Below are positions 1 through 10,297 of a stretch of 64,000 bases of DNA, one piece after another. Each line of letters opens with the position of its first letter. Positions within the stretch are counted from its first letter, which is position 1. Below the pieces are notes generated by a model, which was given only the letters and a program-made list of their open reading frames with translations, searched no databases and was not told where the DNA came from. Source of the stretch: Lachnospiraceae bacterium (GTDB taxonomy: Bacteria; Bacillota; Clostridia; Lachnospirales; Lachnospiraceae). The position numbers and the translations under genes were made by a program. The DNA lies in assembly GCA_017480565.1 (NCBI GenBank), contig JAFVAL010000073.1:21585-85584 (forward strand), given 5' to 3'.

Positions 1-1689
1 ACGGGTGTAATCTTATGCATTCCGACAGCGTTCTGCGCCTACACCGGAGAAGCACTCGATAAGAAGACACCGCTGCTCCGCTCGGTGGATGTGATCGAAG
101 AGCAGGCGATCCGTGTGCTGCATGCATTTGGACACACGGACGTAAAGAGCGTGTCGATCTCGGTTGGTCCGGAGCAGGAATATTTCTTGATCGACCATGA
201 TAAATATCTGCAGAGAGAGGATCTGGTCTTCACCGGCAGGACGCTTTTTGGCGCACCGGCACCAAAAGGTCAGGAGCTCGATGATCACTACTTTGGAACG
301 ATCAAGGAGCGTGTCGGTTCATTCATGCAGGAGTTAAATGTGGAGCTTTGGAAGCTGGGCATCTATGCGAAGACGCAGCACAACGAGGTTGCGCCATCAC
401 AGCATGAGCTCGCAACGGTGTACTCGACCGCCAACATTTCCACGGACCACAATCAGCTGGCGATGGAGACGATGAAGAAGGTTGCGAATCGCCACAATCT
501 GGCTTGCCTGCTTCACGAGAAGCCATTTGCAGGCGTGAACGGCTCTGGTAAACATGACAACTGGTCGATCATTTCCGACACGGGGATCAATCTGTTAAAG
601 CCTGGCAAGCGCCCGCACGAGAACCTGATGTTCTTGTTTGTGCTCTCAGCGGTCATCCGTGCGGTCGACGATTACGCGGAGCTTTTAAGGCTGTCCGCGG
701 CAAATCCCGGCAACGACAACCGTCTCGGCGCGAATGAAGCTCCACCGGCGATCATTTCGATGTTCGTCGGAGAGCAGCTGGAGGATATTCTTGCGCAGAT
801 CATGGAAAATGGTTCCGCGACGTCTTCCAAGCGTGGCGGCAAGTTAAACACCGGTGTCCATGCGATGCCGCTGGTGTCGAAGGATGCGACAGACCGCAAC
901 CGGACGTCACCATTTGCCTTTACGGGCAATAAGTTTGAATTCCGTATGGTTGGCTCGTCGATGTCGATTGCGGACGCGAATACGGTGCTCAATACGATCG
1001 TTGCGGATGCACTGAGTGACATGTTAGATGAGGTCGAAGGTGCAGATGATTTCGAGGCGGCCGTGCGTGAGCTGATCCAGAAGACCGTCTGCAAGCATCA
1101 GAGAATCGTTTTTAACGGCGATGGCTATTCTGATGCGTGGATCCAGGAAGCGGAGCGCCGCGGACTGCCGAATCTGAAGTCATTTGTGGATGCAATCCCG
1201 GCATTGACGCAGGAGAAAGCGATCCACCTGTTTGAGAAGCACGGTGTCTTTACCGCCACCGAGCTGCACGCGAGATCGGAGGTGCTTTATGAGAGCTACT
1301 CCAAGGCCATCAATATCGAGGCGAAAACGATGATCGACATGGCCACGAAGCTTTATATTCCTTCTGTGATCGGCTACATTACGAGCCTGGCGGAATCGAT
1401 CAATTCCGTGAAAGCTGCCGTGCCGGGAATTGATGTCTCTGTGCAGGCAGACCTGCTAAAGAAAGCGACAAAACTGCTCACACAGACGCAGGCAGAGCTT
1501 CAGAAGTTAAAGGCGGTCGATCAGAAAGCAGCGGAGGTGGAAGGCGCGGAAGCGCAGGCTAGATATTTCCACGACGAAGTCGCCCCGCAGATGGCGAAAC
1601 TGCGCGCCCCGGTCGATGAACTGGAGTGTATCGTGGACAAAGAATTCTGGCCGGTTCCGCAGTACGCAGAGTTGATGTTTGAAGTGTAA
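1..1689 (+). CDS. glnN: Glutamine synthetase type III, C-terminal part (5' end outside window)
   Basis: ATP-dependent amidation of glutamate to glutamine in the cytoplasm. The reading frame is open from base 1, so the gene begins upstream of the window; 562 residues are present against roughly 700 for the family. The visible start of the fragment ([20 protein letters not shown]) and blocks such as [33 protein letters not shown] and FEFRMVGSS are the conserved active-site segments of GSIII (GlnN), which differs from GlnA in length and in these blocks. The ATG at 85 is internal and not a real start. A strong terminator follows the stop codon, so the gene is transcriptionally separate from the next one. 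Identification is very secure; what precedes it cannot be seen. Confidence 0.96.
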   Translation, partial: TGVILCIPTAFCAYTGEALDKKTPLLRSVDVIEEQAIRVLHAFGHTDVKSVSISVGPEQEYFLIDHDKYLQREDLVFTGRTLFGAPAPKGQELDDHYFGTIKERVGSFMQELNVELWKLGIYAKTQHNEVAPSQHELATVYSTANISTDHNQLAMETMKKVANRHNLACLLHEKPFAGVNGSGKHDNWSIISDTGINLLKPGKRPHENLMFLFVLSAVIRAVDDYAELLRLSAANPGNDNRLGANEAPPAIISMFVGEQLEDILAQIMENGSATSSKRGGKLNTGVHAMPLVSKDATDRNRTSPFAFTGNKFEFRMVGSSMSIADANTVLNTIVADALSDMLDEVEGADDFEAAVRELIQKTVCKHQRIVFNGDGYSDAWIQEAERRGLPNLKSFVDAIPALTQEKAIHLFEKHGVFTATELHARSEVLYESYSKAINIEAKTMIDMATKLYIPSVIGYITSLAESINSVKAAVPGIDVSVQADLLKKATKLLTQTQAELQKLKAVDQKAAEVEGAEAQARYFHDEVAPQMAKLRAPVDELECIVDKEFWPVPQYAELMFEV

Positions 1690-1703
1690 AATGAGATGAA
1701 TCG

Positions 1704-1742
1704 AATCCGTGGGTTTATGGATGGTAAACCCGCGGATTTTTA
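1704..1742 (+). terminator. Rho-independent terminator of glnN
   Basis: Arms 1704-1717 and 1725-1738 form a 14-bp stem (one wobble pair) around a 7-nt loop, followed by a short T run. It starts 15 nt after the glnN stop. Confidence 0.88.
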
Positions 1743-1807
1743 TGCCTTAAAAGGCGCAAGAATGACACAAAAACACGTCATTTTGGCAAAATAAAATGAT
1801 TTGATTA

Positions 1808-1836
1808 TTGGCAATCCTAGCCAAAGAGAGTATAAT
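1808..1836 (+). promoter_or_regulatory. Sigma-A-type promoter of the vWA/tubulin-like cluster
   Basis: TTGGCA at 1808-1813 and TATAAT at 1831-1836 are separated by exactly 17 nt. Transcription would begin near 1843, giving a leader of about 120 nt before the start codon at 1964. I see only weak secondary structure in that leader. Confidence 0.8.
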
Positions 1837-1963
1837 ATTATCGTACTGTCAGCAATTTTGTGCATTTCTATGCCATTCCAATGGATTTTCATATATGTTG
1901 TGATGATTTCAGCAAACAAATGGTTGCAGTATGCAAATTTTCTTTGAGGGGAGGAAGATAAGT

Positions 1964-4597
1964 ATGAGACGAACAAAAAGGGTATTACTCGCCTTACTGC
2001 TGGTGTTATCTATCGTGTTCTCGGGTTTATCCGGCGGTAGTTATGTCAAAGCAGAGAAGGCGCAGACCAAACGAACCATCGCAATCGTCTACGACAATTC
2101 TGGATCGATGTACTATGATTATGATAACGGATCTAATAATGGAAAAATCGTGTACGATAAAGGCAAAATGACTTGGTGCCAAGCAACCTACGCGGTGGAA
2201 GTGTTCGCATCTATGATGAATGAGGGTGACACGATTCAGATCTATCCGATGAACCAGACAAAGGTTGCCGGAAAGAACTACGATATGTATTCACCACTTA
2301 TTATTTCGGATCCGAAACAGGCAAAGGATATGGAGACCGTCTTTATTGAAATGAATGGCGGCACTCCGATTGAATCAATTGATGCTGCATATCAGGGTTT
2401 GAGCAGAGCAGGTGACAGTGAAAAGTGGCTGATTGTACTGACAGACGGCAGTGTTTTTCATGAAAATGGAAATGAGCTTTCTGTGGCAGATACAAAAGAA
2501 CACTTGGCAGATCGCTTAGGCCGGTATGCAAACAGCGTCAATGTGCTCTATCTGGGAATTGGAGACGTGGAAGCGCCTTCTTTTACAGGCAACTATTTAG
2601 CAAATGCTGTAGTCGCGAAAAATGGATCGGAAGTTCCTCAAGTCCTGACCCAGATGTGCAACCAGATTTTTGGACGTGATGAACTGAGGTTATCAGGTAA
2701 GCAAGTCAGCTTCGATGTATCCTTGAAGCAGATGTTTGTCTTTGTACAAGGCAAGGACATTTCCAATGTGAATGTCCTCGATGCCAACGGACAGAAGGCC
2801 GGAAACGCAAGTGCGCAGTATACGCTGAAATATGCGGAAGGCGGATGTTACCCCGGGAACTTAAATTATCCTTCAAGTACACGCTGGGGCGGCGTTGACA
2901 CCTCTTTGCAGGGCGTCATTGCAAAGTTTACAGACTTGCCAGCAGGTTCCTATACGCTTGATTATTCCGGAAATGCATCCAGCACGGCAGTTTACTATGA
3001 ACCTGATGTCGATCTTGTCATGCAGCTGCTTGACGCGAACGGAAATCCAGTAACTGAAGGCGAGATTCCTGGCCCTGGCGAGTACAGAATGAAGTTTGGC
3101 CTGATCGATAATCAGACCGGTCAGCCGACGAATTCTGAACTGCTTGGAACGCAGCGTTATAATGTAAAATTCTCCGTGAATGACGAGCAGCAGGTTATGA
3201 CTGCGGAGTCGGCAGGAGAGATTAGAGTTCCGCTCGAAGCAGGAGACAACTTTAAGTTAGATGAATTGACTGCACAGTATCTGAGTGGGTATCAGATTAC
3301 AAAGACCGGTGAAGATTTTGGGTGGCCATTTACGGGGCTGAATGTAACCAACCTTCCCGGAGGAGATTTGACGGTTCAGATTTCCAGCGGTGAGACAACG
3401 TACAAGTTATCTCAGATGACGAAGCAAACGCCATTTGAGATTCAGCTATATTATGATGGCGAGCTCATGACAGAGGCAGAGCTTCGCGAAGCCGAGGTAA
3501 GCTTTGATGTTGCCGGTGGCAACGCACAGCTTTCTGTCACACAGAGCGGAGATAAGATTCTGGTAACGCCTGCGTATGCAGATCCTTCCGCGCCGGAGAC
3601 GACGGAGGAAGGCAGTTACACCATCACAGTGAATGCTTCTTACACGAAGCCGGATCATGCGACTTCCAGAGGCAACGGCGAGATTCATTTTGATCTTACA
3701 AATGATGTCACCGGGATCACTGCCCAGCTGCAGAGCCTCAACGGAACTTACACGATGTCGCAGTTTAAGGGCACAGAGTTCTCCGTAGACCTCAGAATGG
3801 GTGGAGAAGACCTGACCGAAGAGCAGTGGCAGAACTTAAGCTACGAAGTCCACATGGCTGATAAGAAGGGGAATGAGATTCCTCTGACGGTGGAAAAGGA
3901 CGAGACGCTTTCAAGACTTGTCATCAAGCCGAAAGAAAACGGTGTCGCACTTGGCAAGTATAAAGTCAATGTGATTGCACGCACGTTAAATCAGCTGGGA
4001 CAGACGGTCGAGGGAACTGCAGAAAAGAAGGTTAGTATTACCTTGCTTCCGCCTTGGGTCGTGCTCTTAATCGTCATTGGAGCGATCCTGGCGGTCTTAG
4101 GAATTTTGTGGTTCATCTTCAGCAGAAAGGTGCTGCCGAGAAGCGTGGAATTATCGGATGTGAAATTCAGTGTCGGCGGAACCCGGATCAACGGGCCTGG
4201 CTCCGTGACCTATTCCGGAAGCAGTGCAGAAAAAGTGATTACAGTGACTGCGCCGCATTCGGGTGCCTATGCACAGGCAAGATGCAGTGTGAGCATCAAA
4301 GTCAGACCGAACGATACGCTGTGGAAGGTGATGTGGTCAAAGATCCGTCACAGAGATAATTTATCAGCACTTTGCGTGGACGTTCCGCATAATACCGGTG
4401 TGAAAACGGTAAACCTCTCCGGTGTGTCTTATAAATGGAATACCAGAGGACAGCTGATGCCAAATCCGGCGTTGCAGGTAGATCCGGATACAGGTGCCGT
4501 GAAGCCATATGCGATCGGCACGGGAGCACTGGTAAGCACAGCGGCTGAACGCGGCGGCTATAACATGAAGTTTTCATTCATTATCAATTTTAAATAA
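1964..4597 (+). CDS. Exported vWA-domain protein with C-terminal TM anchor
   Basis: 877 residues. The ATG at 1964 is preferred over the in-frame ATG at 1931 because it follows GGGGAGG (1948-1954) and opens directly into a signal peptide (about residues 1-28, ending near YVKA). A von Willebrand A domain follows, with a complete MIDAS: D44-x-S46-x-S48, a GGTPI threonine and a TDG aspartate, so metal-dependent ligand binding is expected. Residues about 250-690 are beta-rich extracellular repeats. One TM helix lies at about 698-722, followed by a cytoplasmic tail of about 155 residues. The protein thus links outside to inside. It is the first gene after the promoter and is 23 nt upstream of the tubulin-like gene. 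vWA plus FtsZ/tubulin-like pairing has a precedent in proposed membrane-remodelling systems. Function is unknown. Confidence 0.85.
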   Translation: MRRTKRVLLALLLVLSIVFSGLSGGSYVKAEKAQTKRTIAIVYDNSGSMYYDYDNGSNNGKIVYDKGKMTWCQATYAVEVFASMMNEGDTIQIYPMNQTKVAGKNYDMYSPLIISDPKQAKDMETVFIEMNGGTPIESIDAAYQGLSRAGDSEKWLIVLTDGSVFHENGNELSVADTKEHLADRLGRYANSVNVLYLGIGDVEAPSFTGNYLANAVVAKNGSEVPQVLTQMCNQIFGRDELRLSGKQVSFDVSLKQMFVFVQGKDISNVNVLDANGQKAGNASAQYTLKYAEGGCYPGNLNYPSSTRWGGVDTSLQGVIAKFTDLPAGSYTLDYSGNASSTAVYYEPDVDLVMQLLDANGNPVTEGEIPGPGEYRMKFGLIDNQTGQPTNSELLGTQRYNVKFSVNDEQQVMTAESAGEIRVPLEAGDNFKLDELTAQYLSGYQITKTGEDFGWPFTGLNVTNLPGGDLTVQISSGETTYKLSQMTKQTPFEIQLYYDGELMTEAELREAEVSFDVAGGNAQLSVTQSGDKILVTPAYADPSAPETTEEGSYTITVNASYTKPDHATSRGNGEIHFDLTNDVTGITAQLQSLNGTYTMSQFKGTEFSVDLRMGGEDLTEEQWQNLSYEVHMADKKGNEIPLTVEKDETLSRLVIKPKENGVALGKYKVNVIARTLNQLGQTVEGTAEKKVSITLLPPWVVLLIVIGAILAVLGILWFIFSRKVLPRSVELSDVKFSVGGTRINGPGSVTYSGSSAEKVITVTAPHSGAYAQARCSVSIKVRPNDTLWKVMWSKIRHRDNLSALCVDVPHNTGVKTVNLSGVSYKWNTRGQLMPNPALQVDPDTGAVKPYAIGTGALVSTAAERGGYNMKFSFIINFK

Positions 4598-4620
4598 TAG
4601 TAAGGAGGATACCAGATACC

Positions 4621-7600
4621 ATGGCTATCAAAGAACAACAAAAGGCAAACGTAGTTGAGGCCCCGACATTATTTGTCGGTGTCGGCGGAACTGGCAGTGA
4701 CATCGTCCGCAAGGTCGCGGAGATGTGTCAGCCGGGCGAAGTTGAGAACATCAGCTTCGTCTGCATGGATACCAATGTCAATGATCTGAGCACCGTGGAA
4801 AACAGTGCAGCAAAGATCTATTCAATTCAGACTTCCACGACACAGACCGTCGGCGATTATCTGGATTATGATGAGGATGCATTAAAGAACTGGTTCCCGA
4901 AGAACGCGGTTATGTATGATAAGACCGTATCCGAAGGTGCCGGCCAGGTTCGTGCCATCTCTCGTCTGGCGCTGAATTCTACCATCAAGACCGGCGCAAT
5001 CGCTCCTCTTTACGATGCGATTGATAATCTGTTCCGCAAGGACGGCCGCAGCATGAAGCAGGCAATGAGAGTTGTCATTGTCTCCACAGCTTCCGGCGGT
5101 ACCGGTTCCGGTATCATTTTACCGCTTTCGATGTTTATCCGTGATTATGTGAAGGAGAAATATCCGCAGACTGGCGCAATCGTCCGTGGTATGATTCTGC
5201 TTCCTGAGACACTTGACAGTGTCATTAAGTCTTCTGTCGAGCGCGACAGCCAGAGAAGAAATGCCTATGCAACGATCAAAGAGATCAATGCATTCATGAT
5301 GAAGGGTTCCGGCTTCTGCGATATCGAAGGTGAATTCTCCCGTTACCGCGACCTGCATGTTGATGTACCGATCGCAGGTACCGATGATATGAAGTCCCTC
5401 TCTCTGCTTCCGTTTGATTTCTGCTTCCTGCTTGACGGACAGAACTCGGAAGACCATACACTGGTTGGATTTGACCAGTATAAGACACAGGCTGCAAGAG
5501 CCCTGTACGAGCAGAATGTCGGCCCGATGCAGAAGAAGGCGTTCTCTGTAGAAGATAATATTATCAAAGAGATGTCCAACCCTGGCAAGTCCGGCAGAAA
5601 CCGTTTCGGTGGCATCGGTGCCAGCGTCCTTAAGTACCCTTACGATGATATCGCTGAGTATATCGCGTGCGGTTGGGCAATGGAGGCCATCGGCGGCAAG
5701 GGCGAAGCTGCGAAGTGGTCCAAGTATGATGAGGAATTTGAGATCAAGAAAGCGGAAGCCAGAAAGAAAGGTCTCTCCGAGGACGAAGGTCCGAAGCTTC
5801 ATGAAGTCTATGTACAGACCATGGACAATGCGACCGATAACTTCTCTAAGGATGTCCGTGCGAAGTTCCTGAGCAACGCAGCGGAGCGTGTAGATCGCTA
5901 CTTCGAAGCCTTGGAAGAGTATATGCATGAAAATGTACATACCAGCAGCAAGATTGCCGCAGCGATGGGCGGTGCAGACGGACTAGCTGCCCGCATCAAC
6001 TACGAAACAAACGGAACACGCGGTCATGCAAAGGAAAACCTGGAACTGCTTCGTGATTTCGAGCTGGAAGTCAATAAGAGTGCCAAGAAGATCGCTGAGA
6101 GCCTTGCAGAAGGCTTGTTCCGCAATGAGGATCATGCCATCAATGCCAGAGAGCCTCATAAGCTTGAGTATCTGCTGAAAAATGCTTACGGCGATGTCTG
6201 CCATCCGAATGCAGCACGTTATTTCCTCTATCTTGTGAAGGAGAAAATGATCCAGAAGGTGACCGAGACCCAGGAGAACCTTTCCGATGTCAGAGGACGT
6301 CTTGCTCTCTACTCTGATGAGGCCAACAACGAGACCATGTTCGATGTGAAAAAGACCAAAAAGAGTACAGAGGTCAATCTGGATCAGATGGCAGAAGGCG
6401 AGTCTGCTTATAAGGATAAGTATGACGGTGAATACTATGACAAGCTCAATCAGCACTTCCCGGCTTACTATGCGGCAATCAAGGAACTCTGCGATTACAC
6501 GACCGATGAAGAAACCTACAAGATCGGTTCTGAATTTGTAGAGGAACTCTGCAAAGCTTACGAGAAGTTCTACCGTACATTTAAGGACAAAGTGGACTCT
6601 CTCGAGAGAAAGCAGGATGTGATCGTTGATTCCCTGAAGTTCCACAAGGGCGATTCGACATTATACATCTGCGGCACGCAGAAGATGTTGGAAGAGCTGG
6701 CATTTACCACGAAGAACATGAGCGCAGAAGGAGCACTGCTGGATTCTGAGCTGAATGGACAGATCTTTGACGCAATCAAGAAGAACGTTGCGTTCGAGCG
6801 TGAGATCCGCAATGTTGAGATCGTGGAAAATGACGAGCGTACCGATATTTTCGATGACATTTTACTGGGTTACTTTATTAAGAGCGTCAAGACGCACTGC
6901 GAGAGCATCGATCTGAATATCGTCGAAGCAATCGCGATGGAGAATCGCCTGGATGCACGTATCAAGATGCGTGACAGCATGGGCGAGGAAGAAGGCGAGA
7001 AGCTCTTCGATCACGTTTCCCAGAAGGATAACGAGACCTACATCCACAGAATGGTGGAGAAGGGCAAGAGACTGGCAGCGCCTGGCATCCAGGGCATGCG
7101 CAACGAAGAGAAGCGTATGGTGGAATGTGTGGCTTATAACAAGTCTCTGGAAAATATGAGAAATTACCGCGTCAACGATGACTCCCTGATCGCAGTGAGC
7201 AACAAGTGCGCGGTGGATACTGTTTCCAAGTATGAGATGCATTTCTTCAATGCACTCTACAACATCACGCCGGATAAGTTAAAGAAGTTCTCCTGCCACA
7301 GTGAGACTGAGACCGGCGAGAGAAATGCGGGACTTTACCACAACGCATATGTTTCTTATGCAAAGAACATCGGACCTGACTCCACGAAGAACACGCAGAT
7401 TTCTACGCACATCGATAAGCGCTGGGATTCCATCGCAACGATGCCGGAGATTGATTTTGATTTCCAGAAGCTGCAGATGATGAAGGTTCATCAGGCGATG
7501 ATCTACGGTTTGGTTCATGGCATGATCACCTACAGAAAGCTTTCTGCAACGGCTGGCAAGAAGCGTGTCTATCGTTATGAGAACTCTGAGGAGCGTTACA

Positions 7601-8166
7601 TGGAGATGATCGTCTCCAACGGTACGCTTTGCGATGAATTCTATGAGATCCTAGATTCCCTCTATATCAGCTCTGCGATGGTAGAGGATATCGACGTGGT
7701 CCGCAAGAAAAAGAACGCAAAGGACCGCGTACGCAATGCGGATTATGACCAGACGGTCTTCTATAATGATCTGATGAACTTTAAGATGGAGACCATCCAT
7801 GAAGGACAGGCTAGCCTGTTTGAGATTCCGGTGAGATACTATAACTCTCTTCCGAACAGCCGCCGTTTTGACGACGAGATCTCTGCTCTGATCGATGCCG
7901 TGATCGAGACGTTAAGACAGGAGACTTACACCTGGGAGAAGCCGGAAGATGCAAGATTTATTCTTTGCGATCAGCTGGTGGAGCAGTTCAATCTGTTTAT
8001 GGATAACTTCGCAAATTGTGAAGGTCTCAATGCAAACTTAAGCGCAATGGATCACGCTTGCGTGGATATGATGTTCCGCAAGATTAAAAATGTCCTTGCC
8101 CAGGATCCGGAACCGGATGGGTTAGAGGATACACTGGAGGCTATGAAGGCGCGCATCCGCGCATAA
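4621..8166 (+). CDS. Tubulin/FtsZ-superfamily protein with long C-terminal extension (Tubulin_2-like)
   Basis: 1181 residues, cytoplasmic, no TM segment. The N-terminal Rossmann-like part has a GxGGTGSD loop (20-27) and, at 159-164, GGTGSG preceded by TAS, the tubulin/FtsZ nucleotide-binding signature. GTP binding and polymerisation are therefore plausible but not shown. FtsZ is about 350-400 residues; here about 750 further, mostly helical, charged residues follow, with no domain I can name. It is preceded by AAGGAGG at 4602-4608 and lies between an exported vWA protein and two membrane proteins. This suggests a membrane-tethered filament or scaffold rather than a division FtsZ. The large hydrophilic extension could be the adaptor for the partner proteins. 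Family assignment is fairly sure, role is inference. Confidence 0.82.
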   Translation: MAIKEQQKANVVEAPTLFVGVGGTGSDIVRKVAEMCQPGEVENISFVCMDTNVNDLSTVENSAAKIYSIQTSTTQTVGDYLDYDEDALKNWFPKNAVMYDKTVSEGAGQVRAISRLALNSTIKTGAIAPLYDAIDNLFRKDGRSMKQAMRVVIVSTASGGTGSGIILPLSMFIRDYVKEKYPQTGAIVRGMILLPETLDSVIKSSVERDSQRRNAYATIKEINAFMMKGSGFCDIEGEFSRYRDLHVDVPIAGTDDMKSLSLLPFDFCFLLDGQNSEDHTLVGFDQYKTQAARALYEQNVGPMQKKAFSVEDNIIKEMSNPGKSGRNRFGGIGASVLKYPYDDIAEYIACGWAMEAIGGKGEAAKWSKYDEEFEIKKAEARKKGLSEDEGPKLHEVYVQTMDNATDNFSKDVRAKFLSNAAERVDRYFEALEEYMHENVHTSSKIAAAMGGADGLAARINYETNGTRGHAKENLELLRDFELEVNKSAKKIAESLAEGLFRNEDHAINAREPHKLEYLLKNAYGDVCHPNAARYFLYLVKEKMIQKVTETQENLSDVRGRLALYSDEANNETMFDVKKTKKSTEVNLDQMAEGESAYKDKYDGEYYDKLNQHFPAYYAAIKELCDYTTDEETYKIGSEFVEELCKAYEKFYRTFKDKVDSLERKQDVIVDSLKFHKGDSTLYICGTQKMLEELAFTTKNMSAEGALLDSELNGQIFDAIKKNVAFEREIRNVEIVENDERTDIFDDILLGYFIKSVKTHCESIDLNIVEAIAMENRLDARIKMRDSMGEEEGEKLFDHVSQKDNETYIHRMVEKGKRLAAPGIQGMRNEEKRMVECVAYNKSLENMRNYRVNDDSLIAVSNKCAVDTVSKYEMHFFNALYNITPDKLKKFSCHSETETGERNAGLYHNAYVSYAKNIGPDSTKNTQISTHIDKRWDSIATMPEIDFDFQKLQMMKVHQAMIYGLVHGMITYRKLSATAGKKRVYRYENSEERYMEMIVSNGTLCDEFYEILDSLYISSAMVEDIDVVRKKKNAKDRVRNADYDQTVFYNDLMNFKMETIHEGQASLFEIPVRYYNSLPNSRRFDDEISALIDAVIETLRQETYTWEKPEDARFILCDQLVEQFNLFMDNFANCEGLNANLSAMDHACVDMMFRKIKNVLAQDPEPDGLEDTLEAMKARIRA

Positions 8167-8185
8167 TGTTCGTAAAGTTTTCTTT

Positions 8186-8207
8186 CGGGCCGGCAAAACC
8201 CGGCCCG
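8186..8207 (+). promoter_or_regulatory. Intercistronic GC hairpin before the two-TM gene
   Basis: CGGGCCGG (8186-8193) and CCGGCCCG (8200-8207) form a perfect 8-bp stem with a 6-nt loop. There is no T run after it, and the ribosome site GGAGG begins 9 nt downstream. It could protect the upstream mRNA end or set expression of the downstream genes relative to the tubulin-like protein. Confidence 0.6.
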
Positions 8208-8227
8208 GATGAAATGGAGGTGTGGCA

Positions 8228-10297
8228 TTGTTTACGGTAATCATTGCCGAAAAAGAGCACCTGGATGCCATCCATGAAAACCACTTGTTCCTGGAACCGT
8301 TTCTGAAAAATCGGGAGATTGCGTTTTGCGAGTGGAAGCCACAGGAAACACTGTTTTCCGAGATGGTACCGTCACTCGAGAGGACCGTTTCCCGCAAGGA
8401 GACGTGGCGGGCAATCGTGGTTTGCACCGATGAGGGATTGCATCAAAAGAATCCATTTGATCTAGTCGATTACACACCGCCTGTCCGAGAGTTCGACCAT
8501 GCACCCATGGACGAACCTGAGACCGAGGAGGAAGGCGGGGAGGATCTTGGTGAGCTGGATGCTGTGCCGGAAGAGGTCGGCAATCGGCTCAACGACAAGT
8601 TGATCAAATATCTGGGTGACCTACGTGCAGCGAAATTTGCTGCCTTTGAAGAGGCAAAGGAAAAACCACTGACAAGACTCATGACTTTCCTTTGCGAACA
8701 GCCGATGGTTTCCAATGGCAGAAACCATGCGGCGGAAGATCCTGAGTTTGCGGAATATGTGGCGGAAAGCCGGAAGAAGGAATTGATCCGTTCAGAGATC
8801 ATCGGTACGGAGCGAGTGGAATGCTCCCTGCCTGCACAGGTATTTTGTGTAGCGAGACGTACCTACGAGAATCCGGAGTATGACATTCCGACCGCGTGGA
8901 ATTCCCATGAGGATCTGCAATATTCAAAATTCTACGATCATAATCTGTATTTTGATCGCATGAGATATTTTGTGGTTGATTTACTGCCGAAGCATCACAG
9001 GAACTATGCCTTTGATTATCTGCGCTTTTTATATGCCTTACTGATTTTGGCAGGCTATGATGTGCCGCAGGGATCGATCCAGAAAGAGCGTGTTTATGCG
9101 CTTGCCTGTGAGAATAACGAAGATGCCCTTGACAAGGTTTTGTCTGAATATGAGTCAAAGCTTTCTGCGACTGCGACAGAGCTGGAATTTAGGATCAAGG
9201 ACATCGAACGCAGAGGCCAGGATCATCTGACGGATCAAGAGGCAAATGTGATTTTCGGTTCGAAGGTTTCGATTCCGGTGACCATCGATCGCGATATCAA
9301 GACGAAAGACATTTATGCCGATTTTAAGGCGTATCGTCTTTCGCAGAATTGCCCTGCCGATGAAAATGTTGTCTGGAAGAATCAGCTGGCGAAGTCGAAA
9401 AAGACGATCCGTCTGCTCCTAAAACAGCCGAGACGCGCCATCAAGAAAGCGTCTGCAGATCTTCACGAGCTGAAAGATGCAGATGTCTCGAAAGCGATGA
9501 TGTTAAATGAGTTCCAGCTGGAGGACATCAAAGAGCGGACAGACAACGAAGAGATGGCGATGGTTGAGACCAACCCGATGAGCCTGACGGACAACACCGA
9601 ATACGAGGAGAAGATGGATCAGCATGACGAAGAGATCCAGGGAGAAATCGGACGTCGTATGAAGAAAGGGACGACCGTTTTGCTTGGTGTGCTTGGACTT
9701 GTATTCTATCTGATCGGGTTCGTGCCGTTGTTCTTGAAGAACTATGAAGGCGAGAAGACACTGCTCGGATCGATTGGGTTGATTTTAGTTGCCTTTGGTC
9801 TGTTCTTCCTGATTCTTCTGATCGCTCTGTTTGTCTATCGCACGCAGATGCGTAAGAAGGTCAAGGGATACAACAATGTGATGCAGGAGTTTGAAACAGA
9901 GCTTAACGAAGCATTTACGTTGTATTCAGAGTATTTAAGTCATGCCTGCAATGTGATGCGTGGCTATTCTGTCTTAAACTACCGGGAGACCACCGAGGAT
10001 GTCGGTACGACAGAAGCGCGTCTGCTTCGCAAGCATGTGATGGATTTAAAGAGAACGAAAGCGGAAGTCGATGATTTGTTCGGCAAGCACATTTCCGGCA
10101 AATACGACACCACCGGTGCAGATGGTACGATCTATGATTACGATTATCTGCGCGGTGTGGATTACGAGTATCCGCTTCCGTACAATGACGCAGATCGCAC
10201 ATCGATCACGTACATTCAGACCGGAAATCATATTGAGCTTCCGGTGCGTTTCGTGAAGTCTTTGACCGTGCGCAGAGAGGAGCTTTACGATGACTGA
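8228..10297 (+). CDS. Two-TM protein of the vWA/tubulin cluster, unknown family
   Basis: 689 residues from TTG 8228. GGAGG (8216-8220) is 7 nt from this TTG but only 1 nt from the alternative GTG at 8222, so TTG is the better start. The first 90 residues (FTVIIAEKEHLDAI...) look like a small alpha/beta domain, followed by an acidic linker and a helical region to about 480. Two TM helices lie at about 482-503 and 513-540, joined by a short loop, with both large flanks probably cytoplasmic. The C-terminal 150 residues are helical and end in a short beta-rich tail. I do not recognise a family. The stop overlaps the next start by 8 nt, implying translational coupling with the 1443-aa membrane protein and probably a complex with it. 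Confidence 0.75.
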   Translation: MFTVIIAEKEHLDAIHENHLFLEPFLKNREIAFCEWKPQETLFSEMVPSLERTVSRKETWRAIVVCTDEGLHQKNPFDLVDYTPPVREFDHAPMDEPETEEEGGEDLGELDAVPEEVGNRLNDKLIKYLGDLRAAKFAAFEEAKEKPLTRLMTFLCEQPMVSNGRNHAAEDPEFAEYVAESRKKELIRSEIIGTERVECSLPAQVFCVARRTYENPEYDIPTAWNSHEDLQYSKFYDHNLYFDRMRYFVVDLLPKHHRNYAFDYLRFLYALLILAGYDVPQGSIQKERVYALACENNEDALDKVLSEYESKLSATATELEFRIKDIERRGQDHLTDQEANVIFGSKVSIPVTIDRDIKTKDIYADFKAYRLSQNCPADENVVWKNQLAKSKKTIRLLLKQPRRAIKKASADLHELKDADVSKAMMLNEFQLEDIKERTDNEEMAMVETNPMSLTDNTEYEEKMDQHDEEIQGEIGRRMKKGTTVLLGVLGLVFYLIGFVPLFLKNYEGEKTLLGSIGLILVAFGLFFLILLIALFVYRTQMRKKVKGYNNVMQEFETELNEAFTLYSEYLSHACNVMRGYSVLNYRETTEDVGTTEARLLRKHVMDLKRTKAEVDDLFGKHISGKYDTTGADGTIYDYDYLRGVDYEYPLPYNDADRTSITYIQTGNHIELPVRFVKSLTVRREELYDD

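Noticed and set aside
5119-5940. 273-codon minus-strand frame inside the tubulin-like gene
   Set aside because: Shadow of a long, well-supported gene; no ribosome site and no recognisable protein.
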